A stretch of 36,146 nt of DNA from Gemmatimonadota bacterium (GTDB lineage Bacteria; Gemmatimonadota; Gemmatimonadetes; Gemmatimonadales; GWC2-71-9), in NCBI GenBank assembly GCA_003222085.1, contig QHUK01000035.1, positions 1 to 36,146 on the forward strand, given 5' to 3'. This document shows, in pieces, positions 1 to 8,569 of the stretch (the stretch's first letter is position 1; each line of letters begins with the position of its first letter). Both the position numbers and the translations under genes were made by a program. The notes under the pieces are model-generated. The model was not told the origin of the DNA. It ran no database searches and was given only the letters and a program-made list of their open reading frames with translations.

Positions 1-365
1 TGCACGCGTCCGCGCCGCGCGTAGCAGACACCAATTGGACACAGATCGTGTCGCTCTACGACACGCTCATGACCATTCGGCCCTCTCCGGTCGTGGCACT
101 CAACCGCGCCATCGCCGTCGCGCAGCGCGACGGTCCCGAGCGCGGGCTCGAGGAGATCAGCGCAATCACCGACGGTCATCGTCTCGCCACCTATCCGTTC
201 TACCACGCGGCGCTCGGCGAGCTGGAGCTGCGCCGCGGCAGAAGCGGGGCTGCGCGCGAGCACTTCCGGACGGCGCTCGGGCTGGCGCGCAACGCCGTGG
301 AGCGGCAGTTCCTCGAGCTGCGGATGGAAACGTGCGAGGGCGGAAAGGCCTCGAGGCCAGCCTAG
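1..365 (+). CDS. ECF RNA polymerase sigma factor, C-terminal part (ECF42/SigJ-like, DUF6596 region); 5' end outside the window
   Basis: The reading frame is open from the first base (codons start at position 3) and stops at TAG 363-365, so the promoter-binding sigma2/sigma4 domains lie outside the window. The visible part reads WTQIVSLYDTLMTIRPSPVV followed by LNRAIAVAQRDG and a helical segment ending YHAALGELELRRGR. This is the TPR-like C-terminal extension typical of ECF42-type sigma factors, which usually sit beside a YCII-domain protein that is not visible here. The role inferred from the family is directing RNA polymerase to a small regulon. A GTG at 48 is only an internal codon of the longer frame. 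The gene is convergent with the DUF5916 gene, with 22 bases between the stops. Confidence is high for the family and low for the regulon. Confidence 0.85.
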   Translation, partial: HASAPRVADTNWTQIVSLYDTLMTIRPSPVVALNRAIAVAQRDGPERGLEEISAITDGHRLATYPFYHAALGELELRRGRSGAAREHFRTALGLARNAVERQFLELRMETCEGGKASRPA

Positions 366-387
366 GTAGTGATCGCGCCGTGGGGGG

Positions 388-2949
388 CTATCGGTTGATC
401 CAGTACGACAGTTTCACCAGGAAGCCGTTGTCGGGCCGGAGGTCGAACAGATCGCGGAGGTTGCCGCCGAGGCCGCGTGGGCCCTCGGCGTCGGCCGACT
501 GCGTGCGCCCCTGGCTCCACACCACGAACAGGGTCGACCCCGGCCGGTACTCCCACCGGAACACCACGTTCGAGCGGAACTGCTTGTAGTTGAAGCCGGT
601 CGACAGGGTCGGGTCGAAATACGGCTGATAGCGGCTCGCATAGTCCGCCGCGCGCGGCGTCGCCGACAGCTCCCGCAGGTTGCTGTAGGTCCCCTTCGAG
701 ACGAACGGCTGCGCATACACCTGGAGCGACATGTTCGCACTGAACGGGTAGGTGACGCGGACCGTCACCCCGAGCTGCTTCTGCTCCAGATGGGAGAAGA
801 CCGAGTGTATCACCCTGCCCTGCGCATCGGTGACAGGATCGCGCGGCTGGATGTCGTTTGTCTTGCGCGTGTAGTTGGGGATGAACGCGGCCGTGACGCG
901 CGACGCCAGCTTGAAGTCGACCTCCGGCATGAGATTGATGCTGTGTGACCGCCCGCCGTCGCCACGCCAGTAATTGACCCAGAAGTACGGCACGATCGCC
1001 TTGCGGTCGTCGCCGTTCAGGCCGGCCCAGGGCGCGAAGTACGAGTCCTGCCGAATCGCCGGACCGCCCCGCGCGCAGTCGTAGCAGTAGGTCCCGCCCA
1101 GCTGGCCCAGCGTAAAGCCGGTGTGGAACGACCATGTATTGTTGAATGTCGTGTGCGTGTTGGTATTGAACGCCCGCTCCTCGGGCAGGCCCGCGGTGGT
1201 CCAGTACTGCCACCAGTTGAAGTTCCATTGAAACCGCTGGTACAGGCGGCGCGTGTGACGGTCGAAGTATCCTACCCACGTGCTCCAGGACTGCTGGTCG
1301 GCGCGCTGCAGGTAGCCCAGGTCGTTGACTTCGAAGCCGGCAGAGCGCCGCTGGTAGCTCGTCTGGCCCAGCAGATGCGTGCCCCCCACCTTGCCGAACT
1401 GCAGCTCCTCGGCGTCCCCCGAGAGCGACGTGCGCGTCGTGTCGTAGGGGAGCCCCACGTCGGGCCGCTGGTAGTAATGCACCGCGTCGCGTTGCGTCGC
1501 GGCGATGGCCTGGGCGCTCCCCGCCACCCGGCTCAGGTCGAGCGAGCCCCACAGCTCGAAGCGGCCGCCCGGAAAGCGATGCCGGAAGTCCGCGCCGCCC
1601 ACATAGGCCCTCCGGCGCAGGTACGGTGAGGTAAAGGAGTCGTTGTCGCGATTCACGGCGGTGACGATGCCGCCCACGCTGGTCTCGCCGCCGCGCACGT
1701 CCTGCCGCAGACGCACCACGCCGTAGTTGGTGGTCGGCTCGATCGTCACGCCGCCCACGCCCGTCACGTGCTGGGTCACGGCGTCGAGCACCCCGATCGT
1801 CATCCCGCCCGGGAGCCGTCCCGTGAGCTTGCCGGCGCCGAGGATCCGCGTGAAGGCAGGCGAGGTGGTATCGGAGTAGGTGCCCGCCAGCTCGGGCGCC
1901 CGTCCGATACGCCGGGAGTAGACCAGACCCTCGCCGGTGTTGCAGTCGTTCACCGCGGTGCAGTTCAAGTCGAAGCGAAACGTCCCCGCGCCCTGGACGA
2001 AGAACGGCCGCTGCTCCCTGAAAAACGTCTCGAACGCCGAGAGGTTGAGCACACCGGGATCAGCCTCGACCTGGCCGAAGTCCGGATTGACCGTGGCGTC
2101 GAGCGTGAAGTTGGGCGTGACGCGGTACTTCACGTCGCCACCCGCTGCCACGTCCTGCGTGCGGCCGATTCCCGTACTGGTGAACTCCGACACGTTCTTG
2201 GTCACCACGTAGGGAGCCGCTTCGAGCCGGCGCGGCGCCTCGAGGTCGTCCAGCCCGCTGATCTCGCCGAACTGCGATACGAACCCCGCCTTCGATTGGC
2301 GGAACAGGGGCCAGCTCACGCGCTGAGAGTAGCGGTACAGATCGCGATCGACGGTGAGGCCGAATGTGTGGTGCTTTTGCGGCCCGTAGCGCAGCTGCGA
2401 CAGCGGGATGCGGAACTCGGCGGTCCAGCCCAGCGAATCGACGCGGGTCGCCACGTCCCACACCGCGTCCCAGGCGAAGTCTTCGTTGCCGTCGTTGTAG
2501 ACCTGCGCGTCGAGCTTCACGCCCGAGGGGTTCACCCCGAATTCATACCCGGTTCGGCGATCATGATACGAATCGAGGAACAGCCAGATCATGTCGGAGG
2601 GCGTGAAGTAGTCGCGCCGGGCGAGCACCGTGATGATGCTGTCGGGGTGCGGATCGAAGGCGCGGACGAACACGTACAGGGCGCCTGCGTCGTAGGCGAT
2701 CTTCGCTTCGGTCGGGAGCTTGGGCGGTCCGCCCTCGCTGGGCCGCCATTCCTGGAAGCCGACGATCGGCTGGGCCTCGCGCCACACAACATCGTCGTCG
2801 CGCCCGTCGATGACGGGTGGCTGAGCCGCGCGCGTGGCGGCGACGCTGGTCGGGGGTGGCGCCGGGTCGGGTGGGTGGCGCGGCGATCCCGGGTCCGGGA
2901 CCTGGCTGGCGAGCGTGACGGCGGCGAGGAACGGCAAGCCAAGGAGCAT
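388..2949 (-). CDS. DUF5916-domain protein with N-terminal CBM9-like domain; predicted outer-membrane beta-barrel
   Basis: This 853-aa protein starts with a hydrophobic leader (MLLGLPFLAAVTLASQ) lacking the usual lysine or arginine, then a proline-rich linker. Residues about 40-230 look like the CBM9-like fold found at the front of DUF5916 proteins (PPVIDGRDDDVVWREA, then YDAGALYVFVRAFD and GYEFGVNPSGVKLDAQVYND). The remaining 600 residues have alternating aromatic and polar strands, with the characteristic NPDFGQVEADPGVLNLSAFE and FFREQRPFFVQG motifs of DUF5916, and end in KLSYWINR. In the family this is an outer-membrane barrel of unknown substrate, common in Gemmatimonadota, Acidobacteriota and Bacteroidota. 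I see no clear Shine-Dalgarno before the ATG at 2949; the first 20 residues are the least certain part. It is divergent from the SDR gene across about 50 bp. Confidence 0.85.
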   Translation of the reverse strand: MLLGLPFLAAVTLASQVPDPGSPRHPPDPAPPPTSVAATRAAQPPVIDGRDDDVVWREAQPIVGFQEWRPSEGGPPKLPTEAKIAYDAGALYVFVRAFDPHPDSIITVLARRDYFTPSDMIWLFLDSYHDRRTGYEFGVNPSGVKLDAQVYNDGNEDFAWDAVWDVATRVDSLGWTAEFRIPLSQLRYGPQKHHTFGLTVDRDLYRYSQRVSWPLFRQSKAGFVSQFGEISGLDDLEAPRRLEAAPYVVTKNVSEFTSTGIGRTQDVAAGGDVKYRVTPNFTLDATVNPDFGQVEADPGVLNLSAFETFFREQRPFFVQGAGTFRFDLNCTAVNDCNTGEGLVYSRRIGRAPELAGTYSDTTSPAFTRILGAGKLTGRLPGGMTIGVLDAVTQHVTGVGGVTIEPTTNYGVVRLRQDVRGGETSVGGIVTAVNRDNDSFTSPYLRRRAYVGGADFRHRFPGGRFELWGSLDLSRVAGSAQAIAATQRDAVHYYQRPDVGLPYDTTRTSLSGDAEELQFGKVGGTHLLGQTSYQRRSAGFEVNDLGYLQRADQQSWSTWVGYFDRHTRRLYQRFQWNFNWWQYWTTAGLPEERAFNTNTHTTFNNTWSFHTGFTLGQLGGTYCYDCARGGPAIRQDSYFAPWAGLNGDDRKAIVPYFWVNYWRGDGGRSHSINLMPEVDFKLASRVTAAFIPNYTRKTNDIQPRDPVTDAQGRVIHSVFSHLEQKQLGVTVRVTYPFSANMSLQVYAQPFVSKGTYSNLRELSATPRAADYASRYQPYFDPTLSTGFNYKQFRSNVVFRWEYRPGSTLFVVWSQGRTQSADAEGPRGLGGNLRDLFDLRPDNGFLVKLSYWINR

Positions 2950-2999
2950 GAACGGCCCAGTGGAGGTTGCTCGGTTAGATGACGTAACTTCAAAAAGGG

Positions 3000-3863
3000 T
3001 TGTTTCACCAGGAGAATGCCACGGATCTTGAAGGGCGGACCTTCTTCGTCACCGGAGCGAACTCCGGCATCGGCCGTGCGTTGGTCGAGGCCCTCGCGGC
3101 GCGGGGCGGCCGGGTCGTGCTCGCGACGCGCTCCGAGGAGCGGACCCGACCCGTCCTGACCGGGATCCAAAGCCGCTACCCGGCCGTGCGGGCGCAATGG
3201 GTGTCCCTCGATGTATCGGATCTCGGCTCGGTGCGGCGCGCCGCCCAGGCGTTTCTCGCGTCCGGCCAGCCGATCGACGTCCTGGTCAACAATGCCGGCA
3301 TCGCGGGGACGCGCGCCCTCACCAAGGACGGCTTCGACCTGACCTACGCGACCAACCACATCGGGCCCTTCCTGCTCACGAGCCTCCTCCTGCCGAGGGT
3401 GCGGGAGGCGCCGCAAGGGCGGGTCGTCAATGTGGCGAGCGGCGCCCACATGATGGTCAAGCGGATCGACTGGTCCGTGCTCGAGCGCCGGGCGGCGCCG
3501 AAGCGCAGCGGGTTCGCCGATTACACCGTCACCAAGCTCATGAACGTACTGCACGCGAAAGAGCTGGCGCGTCGCCTCGCGGGGACCAGGGTGACGACCT
3601 ACGCACTCCACCCTGGGGCGGTGGCGTCCAACATCTGGCGTGCGCTACCGCGGCCCCTGCAGTGGTTCGGGAAGCTCTTCATGCTCTCGAATGAAGAGGG
3701 TGCCGAGACCCCGCTGTACTGCGCCACCGCCCCCGAGCTCGCGACGACCACCGGGCGGTATTACGACCGCCGCCGCGAGGTGAGCCCCAGTCCGCTGGCG
3801 GAAGATGAGGCGCTGGCGAAGGAGCTGTGGGCCAGGACGGAAGCGGCGGTGGGGCGTTCATGA
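3000..3863 (+). CDS. SDR-family NAD(P)-dependent oxidoreductase (retinol-dehydrogenase-like)
   Basis: This 287-aa protein is a classical single-domain short-chain dehydrogenase. The Rossmann nucleotide-binding motif TGANSGIG lies at about residues 18-25. The structural NNAG motif is at about 96-99. The catalytic Tyr-x3-Lys is YTVTK, and HPGAVASNIW follows it, as in retinol-dehydrogenase-like SDRs. The cofactor is probably NADP, because a basic residue follows the second strand (LATRSEE). The substrate cannot be told. The only in-frame start after the upstream TAA at 2985 and before the conserved fold is TTG at 3000, and no good Shine-Dalgarno precedes it. The gene is convergent with the molybdenum hydroxylase gene, with six bases between the two stop codons inside a perfect palindrome. 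Confidence 0.9.
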   Translation: MFHQENATDLEGRTFFVTGANSGIGRALVEALAARGGRVVLATRSEERTRPVLTGIQSRYPAVRAQWVSLDVSDLGSVRRAAQAFLASGQPIDVLVNNAGIAGTRALTKDGFDLTYATNHIGPFLLTSLLLPRVREAPQGRVVNVASGAHMMVKRIDWSVLERRAAPKRSGFADYTVTKLMNVLHAKELARRLAGTRVTTYALHPGAVASNIWRALPRPLQWFGKLFMLSNEEGAETPLYCATAPELATTTGRYYDRRREVSPSPLAEDEALAKELWARTEAAVGRS

Positions 3864-3874
3864 TCGCGATCATG
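3859..3874. repeat. Perfect 16-bp palindrome joining two convergent stop codons
   Basis: The sequence CATGATCGCGATCATG is identical to its reverse complement over all 16 bases. It contains the SDR stop codon (TGA, 3861-3863) on the plus strand and the stop codon of the IorB-type gene (TGA read from 3872-3870) on the minus strand. There is no spacer for an RNA loop and no T-run, so it does not look like a standard intrinsic terminator. It may be a protein-binding site or simply a chance or selected arrangement. Confidence 0.7.
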
Positions 3875-6026
3875 CCTTGAGCGCGGATACCAGGGGCAGC
3901 CTCCTGATCCGCTTTCCGGTCGCTGCGAAGACCGCGTTGGCCAGCGCCGGGCCGGTAATCGAGGTGCCCGGCTCGCCGATCCCGCCCGGTGCCTCGAGGC
4001 TCCGTACCAGGTGGACCTCGATCGGGGGCGCCTCGTTCATCCGTAGCACCCTATAGTTGTTGAAATTGGACTGCTCGACCCGGCCGTTCTTGAGCGTGAT
4101 CTCGCCCCACAGGGCTCCGCTGATGCCGAAATTGACGCCGCCCTCGATCTGTGCCTTCACGGTGTCCGGGTTGATCACGGTGCCGCAGTCGACCGCGACG
4201 ACGATCCGGTGCACGCGCAGCTCGCCTGCCTTGGACACCTCAACCTCGGCAACCTCCGCCAGGTAGCTGCCCCACCCGCTAAAGAGGAGGGCCACGCCGC
4301 GGCCGCGCCCGGCGGGTAGCGGTCGTCCCCAGCCGGCTGCGTTCGCGGCGAGATCGAGCACCGCGCGGGCTCGCGGCGCCTTGCTCAGGAGAGTCCGCCG
4401 GTACGCGACGGGATCGGCCTTGGCCGCCGCGGCGAGCTCATCGATGAAGCTCTCGATCACGAACACGTTGTGGGTGGGCCCAACCCCGCGCCAGAAGGTG
4501 GTGTTGAGAACCGGCTCCTCGTGTCGAACGAATTCGACCTGAATCGCCGGGATGTCATACAAGAGCTGTACCGCGGCGTCCACTCCGTCGGGGTCGATGC
4601 CGTTCCTGAACGCGGGCGGCAGATAGCGCGCGAGGATCGCCGGGCCCACGATCCGATGGGTCCACGCGACCGGCTTGCCGCGGGCATCGAGCCCGGCGGC
4701 TACGCGGTCGTAGTAGTAGGGGCGATAATACTCGTGCTGCATGTCCTCTTCGCGCGTCCACACCACCTTCACAGGTCCCTCCACCTGCTGCCCAATGCGT
4801 ACGGCCTGCGTTACCCAGTCATATTCGAGGCGCCGGCCGAACCCGCCGCCCAGGAAATGGTTGTGCACCACCACCTTCTCGAGCGGGAGGCCCGTCACTC
4901 GGGCCGCTGTCGCCTGCGCTCGGCTCAGCGTCTGCGAGCCGGTCCACACCTCGCAGCTGTCCTTCCGCACGTGGACGGTGCAGTTCATCGGCTCGAGCGT
5001 GGCGTGGGCCAGGAAGGGGACCTGATACACCGCGTCGATTTTCTGCGCCGCGCCGGCGAGGGCTGCGGCGGCGTCGCCTTCCTTCCGTGCGACCACACCG
5101 GGCTGCTGCGACGCCGCATCGAGGCCCTGCACAACGTCGGCAGTGCTCGCACTGGCGTTGGGCCCGTCGTCCCACCGGATGGCGAGCGCCGCGAGTCCCT
5201 GCTTCGCCGCCCACATGTGGTCGGCCGCCACGGCGACCACGTCACCCAGGTTGACGACCTGGCGCACGCCCGGGATGGCCATCGCCTTGGCTTCGTCCAG
5301 TCCCGCGACCTTGCCGCCCAGGACAGGGCTCGCGGCGACGGTGGCAATCTTCATTCCCGGCAGCCGCACGTCGATGCCGAACTGGGCCTTGCCGTTCACC
5401 TTGTCCGGCGTGTCCAGCCGCTTGGCGGGCGTGCCGATCAGGGTGAAGTCCTTCGGATCCTTGAGCGGCACCTTGTCAGGCACCGGCAGTTTGGCCGCTT
5501 TTTCGGCCAGCGCGCCATACGTGAGCGTACGGCCGGTCGGCCCGTGGGTCACGACGCCCCGCTTGGCCCGGCACGACGCGGGGTCGACGTCCCACGTCTG
5601 GGCGGCGGCGGCGACGAGCATGCTCCGCGCGGTCGCTCCCGCGCGCCGGAGCGGCTCGTAGAACGCGCGCACCGACGACGAGCCGCCGGTTTCCTGATCG
5701 CCGAATAACGGGTTGGCGTACAGCTTGTCGTCGGGCGGCGCGTGCTCGAGCTGAACCTGGTCCAGACCGACCTCGAGCTCTTCCGCCAAGAGCATCGGCA
5801 TCGACGTGTACGTCCCCTGTCCCATTTCGACCTGATTCATGATCAGGGTGACCCGGCCGTCAGTGCCGACGCGAATGAAGGCGTTGGGGGCGAAGGCGGG
5901 CGGCGGCGCGGCGGCGGCGGCGGCGGTTGCCGTACCCGACCGCTCACCCATCCGGCAGCCGAGCAGCAGCCCACCCCCAGCGCTGGTGAGCACCACCACG
6001 AAGTCGCGGCGCGATACGGTGTTCAT
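3870..6026 (-). CDS. Molybdopterin-binding large subunit, xanthine dehydrogenase/isoquinoline 1-oxidoreductase beta (IorB) type
   Basis: This 718-aa protein is the catalytic subunit of a molybdenum hydroxylase that oxidises aldehydes or N-heterocycles with water as oxygen donor. Visible family motifs include VEMGQGTYTSMPMLLAEEL near residue 70, HNHFLGGGFGRRLEYDW in the middle and GGIGEPGTSITGPALANAV at about 681-699, where the Glu of GEPG (about 685) is the catalytic base. The N-terminus MNTVSRRDFVVVLTSAGG is a twin-arginine signal, and LLLGC provides a lipobox, so the enzyme is probably exported folded and membrane-anchored. The start at 6026 has AGGAG six bases upstream; a longer frame back to 6350 would run across the small-subunit gene and is rejected. 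It follows the 2Fe-2S subunit gene after two bases. The substrate is unknown. Confidence 0.9.
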   Translation of the reverse strand: MNTVSRRDFVVVLTSAGGGLLLGCRMGERSGTATAAAAAAPPPAFAPNAFIRVGTDGRVTLIMNQVEMGQGTYTSMPMLLAEELEVGLDQVQLEHAPPDDKLYANPLFGDQETGGSSSVRAFYEPLRRAGATARSMLVAAAAQTWDVDPASCRAKRGVVTHGPTGRTLTYGALAEKAAKLPVPDKVPLKDPKDFTLIGTPAKRLDTPDKVNGKAQFGIDVRLPGMKIATVAASPVLGGKVAGLDEAKAMAIPGVRQVVNLGDVVAVAADHMWAAKQGLAALAIRWDDGPNASASTADVVQGLDAASQQPGVVARKEGDAAAALAGAAQKIDAVYQVPFLAHATLEPMNCTVHVRKDSCEVWTGSQTLSRAQATAARVTGLPLEKVVVHNHFLGGGFGRRLEYDWVTQAVRIGQQVEGPVKVVWTREEDMQHEYYRPYYYDRVAAGLDARGKPVAWTHRIVGPAILARYLPPAFRNGIDPDGVDAAVQLLYDIPAIQVEFVRHEEPVLNTTFWRGVGPTHNVFVIESFIDELAAAAKADPVAYRRTLLSKAPRARAVLDLAANAAGWGRPLPAGRGRGVALLFSGWGSYLAEVAEVEVSKAGELRVHRIVVAVDCGTVINPDTVKAQIEGGVNFGISGALWGEITLKNGRVEQSNFNNYRVLRMNEAPPIEVHLVRSLEAPGGIGEPGTSITGPALANAVFAATGKRIRRLPLVSALKA

Positions 6027-6028
6027 GG

Positions 6029-6484
6029 TCAGGCTCCTTTCGCGGCCTGCTTGATGGCGGCACGGATGCGAGGGTAGGTCCCGCAGCGGCAGATGTTGCC
6101 GGACATCGCCCCGTCGATGTCGGCGTCGCTGGGATGGGCGTTCTTCGCGAGCAGCGCCGACGCCGACATGATCTGGCCCGACTGGCAGTAGCCGCACTGG
6201 ACCACCTCGAGGTCCAGCCACGCCCGCTGCACCTTCTTGCCGGCCGGCGTATCCCCGATGGCCTCGATGGTGGTGATCTTTTTCCCGGTGGCCGCCGCCA
6301 CCGGCGTGACGCACGAGCGGATCGGCTGTCCGTCGAGGTGCACCGTACACGCCCCGCAGAGCGCCATCCCGCAGCCGAACTTGGTGCCGGTCAGGCCGAC
6401 GACATCACGCAGCACCCACAGGATCGGCATGTCCGTCGGGACGTCGACCGTCACGTCGCGTCCGTTGATGTTCAGGGTCGCCAT
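6029..6484 (-). CDS. 2Fe-2S small subunit of molybdenum hydroxylase (IorA type)
   Basis: This 151-aa protein carries both iron-sulfur clusters of the enzyme. The plant-ferredoxin-type domain has the motif [16 protein letters not shown] at about residues 37-52, with a further Cys at RSC. The C-terminal four-helix domain has [12 protein letters not shown] and [14 protein letters not shown]. Its length is typical of the family. It passes electrons from the molybdenum subunit encoded just downstream. The ATG at 6484 has GGAGAG seven bases upstream. It has no signal peptide of its own and presumably rides out on the Tat signal of the large subunit. No FAD subunit or cytochrome c partner gene is adjacent, so the final electron acceptor is unclear. 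Confidence 0.93.
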   Translation of the reverse strand: MATLNINGRDVTVDVPTDMPILWVLRDVVGLTGTKFGCGMALCGACTVHLDGQPIRSCVTPVAAATGKKITTIEAIGDTPAGKKVQRAWLDLEVVQCGYCQSGQIMSASALLAKNAHPSDADIDGAMSGNICRCGTYPRIRAAIKQAAKGA

Positions 6485-6500
6485 GAATCACTCTCCATGA

Positions 6501-6522
6501 GATGACGATGGGCGAAGTCATC
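6501..6522. promoter_or_regulatory. Dyad in the leader of the molybdenum hydroxylase genes
   Basis: GATGAC (6501-6506) and GTCATC (6517-6522) form an inverted repeat with a 10-base spacer, 17-38 bases upstream of the small-subunit start codon. On the minus strand a TATATC hexamer lies at 6541-6536 and could be a -10 element, but I find no convincing -35 at the right distance. The dyad would lie just after the inferred transcription start, where a repressor could bind. A six-base arm can arise by chance. Confidence 0.25.
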
Positions 6523-6579
6523 GTACCGGTGCTGAGATATACGCCTCGGCCGGGCGACCGCCATAGCCGGCCGCCTCAT

Positions 6580-7506
6580 TCACGCGCTCGCCGGCCAGAG
6601 CCACGCTGCCCCTCGTACGCCGCTCGAGTCACCGTGAGCGGCACGAACGACCCGGGTGGCAACCGGAACGGCACTCGCGCCCGCCGCGAACAAGTAGCGT
6701 GGGACCGCCGCGTACGCCGCTTCCGGCAGGCCGGCGATGTTCGACATGCCGCCGCCCAGTACCACGACGTCGGGGTCGAGCACGTTGATGAGCGACGCCA
6801 GGGCGCGGCCGAGACGGTCGTGGTACCGGGCCAGCGTGGCTGCCGCGCCCGGGTCGCCGTCCACCGCGGCGCGTGCGATCTCGCGGGCGGGCAGCGTCAG
6901 TCCGGTATGCTCGGCGTGGTCGCGCTCGAGCGCGGGCCCGGAGAGCCAGGTCTCGACGCAGCCACGCTTTCCGCAGTAACAGGGCGGACCGGGCGACTCG
7001 TCGGCCCCGAGCCAGGGAAGGGGATTGTGCCCCCACTCACCCGCGATGAGGTTCGCGCCCGACAGGCATCGGCCGTCCACGACGATCCCACCTCCGACGC
7101 CCGTGCCGAGGATGATGCCGAACACGACGTCGGCGCCCGCGGCCGCGCCGTCGGTGGCCTCGGAGAGCGCGAAGCAGTTCGCATCGTTCATGAGCCGCAC
7201 CGGGCGGTCGAGCCGCTCCTCGAGATCGCGTCCCAGCGGCCGACCGTTGAGCCAGACGGAGTTGGCGTTCTTCACGAGCCCCGTTTGGGGCACGACCGTC
7301 CCCGGGATGCCGACGCCCACCGTGCCCGTGTCGTCGGCCGCGCGGTCCAGCTCCCGCACCAGCCCCGCGATGGCGTCGAGCGACGCCGCGTAATCATGTG
7401 GCGTAGTCACGCGTCGGCGGGCGATCTCCTCACCCGCAGGGGACAGGGCGACTGCTTCGATCTTCGTTCCGCCGAGGTCGATGCCGATGCGCACGGAAGC
7501 GGTCAC
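6580..7506 (-). CDS. ROK-family sugar kinase (fructokinase/N-acetylhexosamine kinase type)
   Basis: This 308-aa protein phosphorylates a hexose or amino sugar with ATP in the cytoplasm. The N-terminal phosphate motif is RIGIDLGGTKIEAVAL. The catalytic Asp lies in LMNDANCFALSEA near residue 108. The second ATP motif is GIILGTGVGGGIVVDG. The ROK zinc site is seen as GHNPLP followed by CYCGKRGCVETWLSG, with the expected three cysteines. The pattern best fits Mak-type fructokinases, but substrate preference cannot be read from motifs. The GTG at 7506 gives the longest product; a GTG at 7494, giving MRIGIDLGGTK with GGTGA eight bases upstream, is at least as good a start. It lies in line with the hydrolase gene 34 bases upstream and may share its transcript. 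A GlcN6P deaminase gene elsewhere in the window would suit an amino-sugar role. Confidence 0.9.
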   Translation of the reverse strand: MTASVRIGIDLGGTKIEAVALSPAGEEIARRRVTTPHDYAASLDAIAGLVRELDRAADDTGTVGVGIPGTVVPQTGLVKNANSVWLNGRPLGRDLEERLDRPVRLMNDANCFALSEATDGAAAGADVVFGIILGTGVGGGIVVDGRCLSGANLIAGEWGHNPLPWLGADESPGPPCYCGKRGCVETWLSGPALERDHAEHTGLTLPAREIARAAVDGDPGAAATLARYHDRLGRALASLINVLDPDVVVLGGGMSNIAGLPEAAYAAVPRYLFAAGASAVPVATRVVRAAHGDSSGVRGAAWLWPASA

Positions 7507-7540
7507 CGCGTGACGCTCGAGGCCTAGCCTCAGAACGGAG

Positions 7541-8455
7541 TCATCGCAGGAAGTCGGCGACGACCGAGACGGTGGCCGCCGGATTTTCCTCCATCAACCA
7601 GTGCCCGGCGTGGGGAATGACAACCTCCTGGACATTGCTGGCGGCAGCGCGCATGACGACCGCCATCATCGGCCCGAACGACTTCTCACCGCCCACGGCC
7701 AGCACCGGCATCGGTAGCATGCCCTTAGCCAGAAACGCCCTGTTGTCGATGACGTCCCGATCGAACGCCTTGAACTGCTCGAAGCCGGAGTGCATCGCCC
7801 CCGGCAGGGCATAGAGCCTCGCGTAGTGCCGGCGTGAGGCTTCGTCGAAGCGCTTCGGATCGGCCGAGAACTCGTTCCAGAAGCGGTCCAGGTAGATCCG
7901 CTCGCGCCCTTTGACCAGTCGCTCCATATCCGGGCCGCCGAACCGGAAGTGCCACAACAACGGGCTCTTCAGGATCTCGTCCCAGGGGCCCACGCCCGGG
8001 AGCGGCGCATCCAGGAGGGCGAATTTCGTCACGCGCTCGGGCTGTTCCGCCGCGAAGGCGTAGCCGACCATGTTGCCGATGTCGTGGGTGACGAGCTCGA
8101 CCTTGTCGACCTTGAGCGCGTGGAGAACACCGCCGATGTCGCCGGCTTGGGTCTTCTTGTCGTAACCGCCGGCCGGATGGGAGGAGAGGCCCATCCCGCG
8201 CAGATCCGGCACGATCACCGTGTGGTCGGGCGCCAGCCGGGCGGCGAGCGGCGCCCACATGTCGCCTGTCTCCCCATAGCCATGGAGCAGCACCACCGCG
8301 GGCCCGTGGCCGCCCACTCGCACGAAGATCTCCGCCCCGTTCGTGGAGATCGTTTGGGTCTTGAAGCCGGCCGGGAAGGGCGGAACTTGGGCGGGGGCAG
8401 GGGCAGGGGCCGCCAGAAGCCACACGCTGATGGCGACCGAAGCAAATTCTCGCAT
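7541..8455 (-). CDS. Secreted alpha/beta-fold hydrolase (epoxide hydrolase/haloalkane dehalogenase-like)
   Basis: This 304-aa protein begins with an export signal (MREFASVAISVWLLAAPAPA, then PAQ as a likely cleavage site). The mature part is an alpha/beta hydrolase: oxyanion motif LLHGYGETGDMW, nucleophile elbow THDIGNMVGYAFA, and C-terminal catalytic His in HAGHWLMEENP. The nucleophile position holds Asp rather than Ser, the hallmark of epoxide hydrolases and haloalkane or haloacetate dehalogenases. The true substrate is unknown. The ATG at 8455 is chosen because a signal peptide follows and GGGAG lies eight bases upstream; the extension to 8671 overlaps the divergent MFS gene and has no family features. 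It probably leads a minus-strand transcript into the ROK kinase gene. Confidence 0.88.
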   Translation of the reverse strand: MREFASVAISVWLLAAPAPAPAQVPPFPAGFKTQTISTNGAEIFVRVGGHGPAVVLLHGYGETGDMWAPLAARLAPDHTVIVPDLRGMGLSSHPAGGYDKKTQAGDIGGVLHALKVDKVELVTHDIGNMVGYAFAAEQPERVTKFALLDAPLPGVGPWDEILKSPLLWHFRFGGPDMERLVKGRERIYLDRFWNEFSADPKRFDEASRRHYARLYALPGAMHSGFEQFKAFDRDVIDNRAFLAKGMLPMPVLAVGGEKSFGPMMAVVMRAAASNVQEVVIPHAGHWLMEENPAATVSVVADFLR

Positions 8456-8512
8456 GGCTGAACTCCCGTAGAAGGTAGTTGGCGTGACGGGAAAGTAATC
8501 TTTTTGTGGCCA

Positions 8513-8538
8513 TGGAGTGGTTATGGTTCGTGACTCCA
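8513..8538. promoter_or_regulatory. Inverted repeat in the divergent hydrolase/MFS gap
   Basis: TGGAGT (8513-8518) and ACTCCA (8533-8538) form a six-base inverted repeat with a 14-base spacer. It lies in the 114-bp gap between two divergent genes, the place where a shared operator would be expected. I see no convincing promoter hexamers for either direction. It could be chance. Confidence 0.25.
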
Positions 8539-8569
8539 CAACAGGGAGCGATATGAGGGAACACCCGCG

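Noticed and set aside
1768-2982. Plus-strand frame of 404 codons over the DUF5916 gene
   Set aside because: It is antisense to a gene with clear family motifs; it has low-complexity Arg/Ala/Gly/His-rich sequence and no recognisable domain, as expected of GC-rich shadow frames.
6027-6350. N-terminal extension of the molybdenum large subunit to 6350
   Set aside because: It runs through the 2Fe-2S subunit gene in another frame; the Tat signal and a ribosome site mark the start at 6026.
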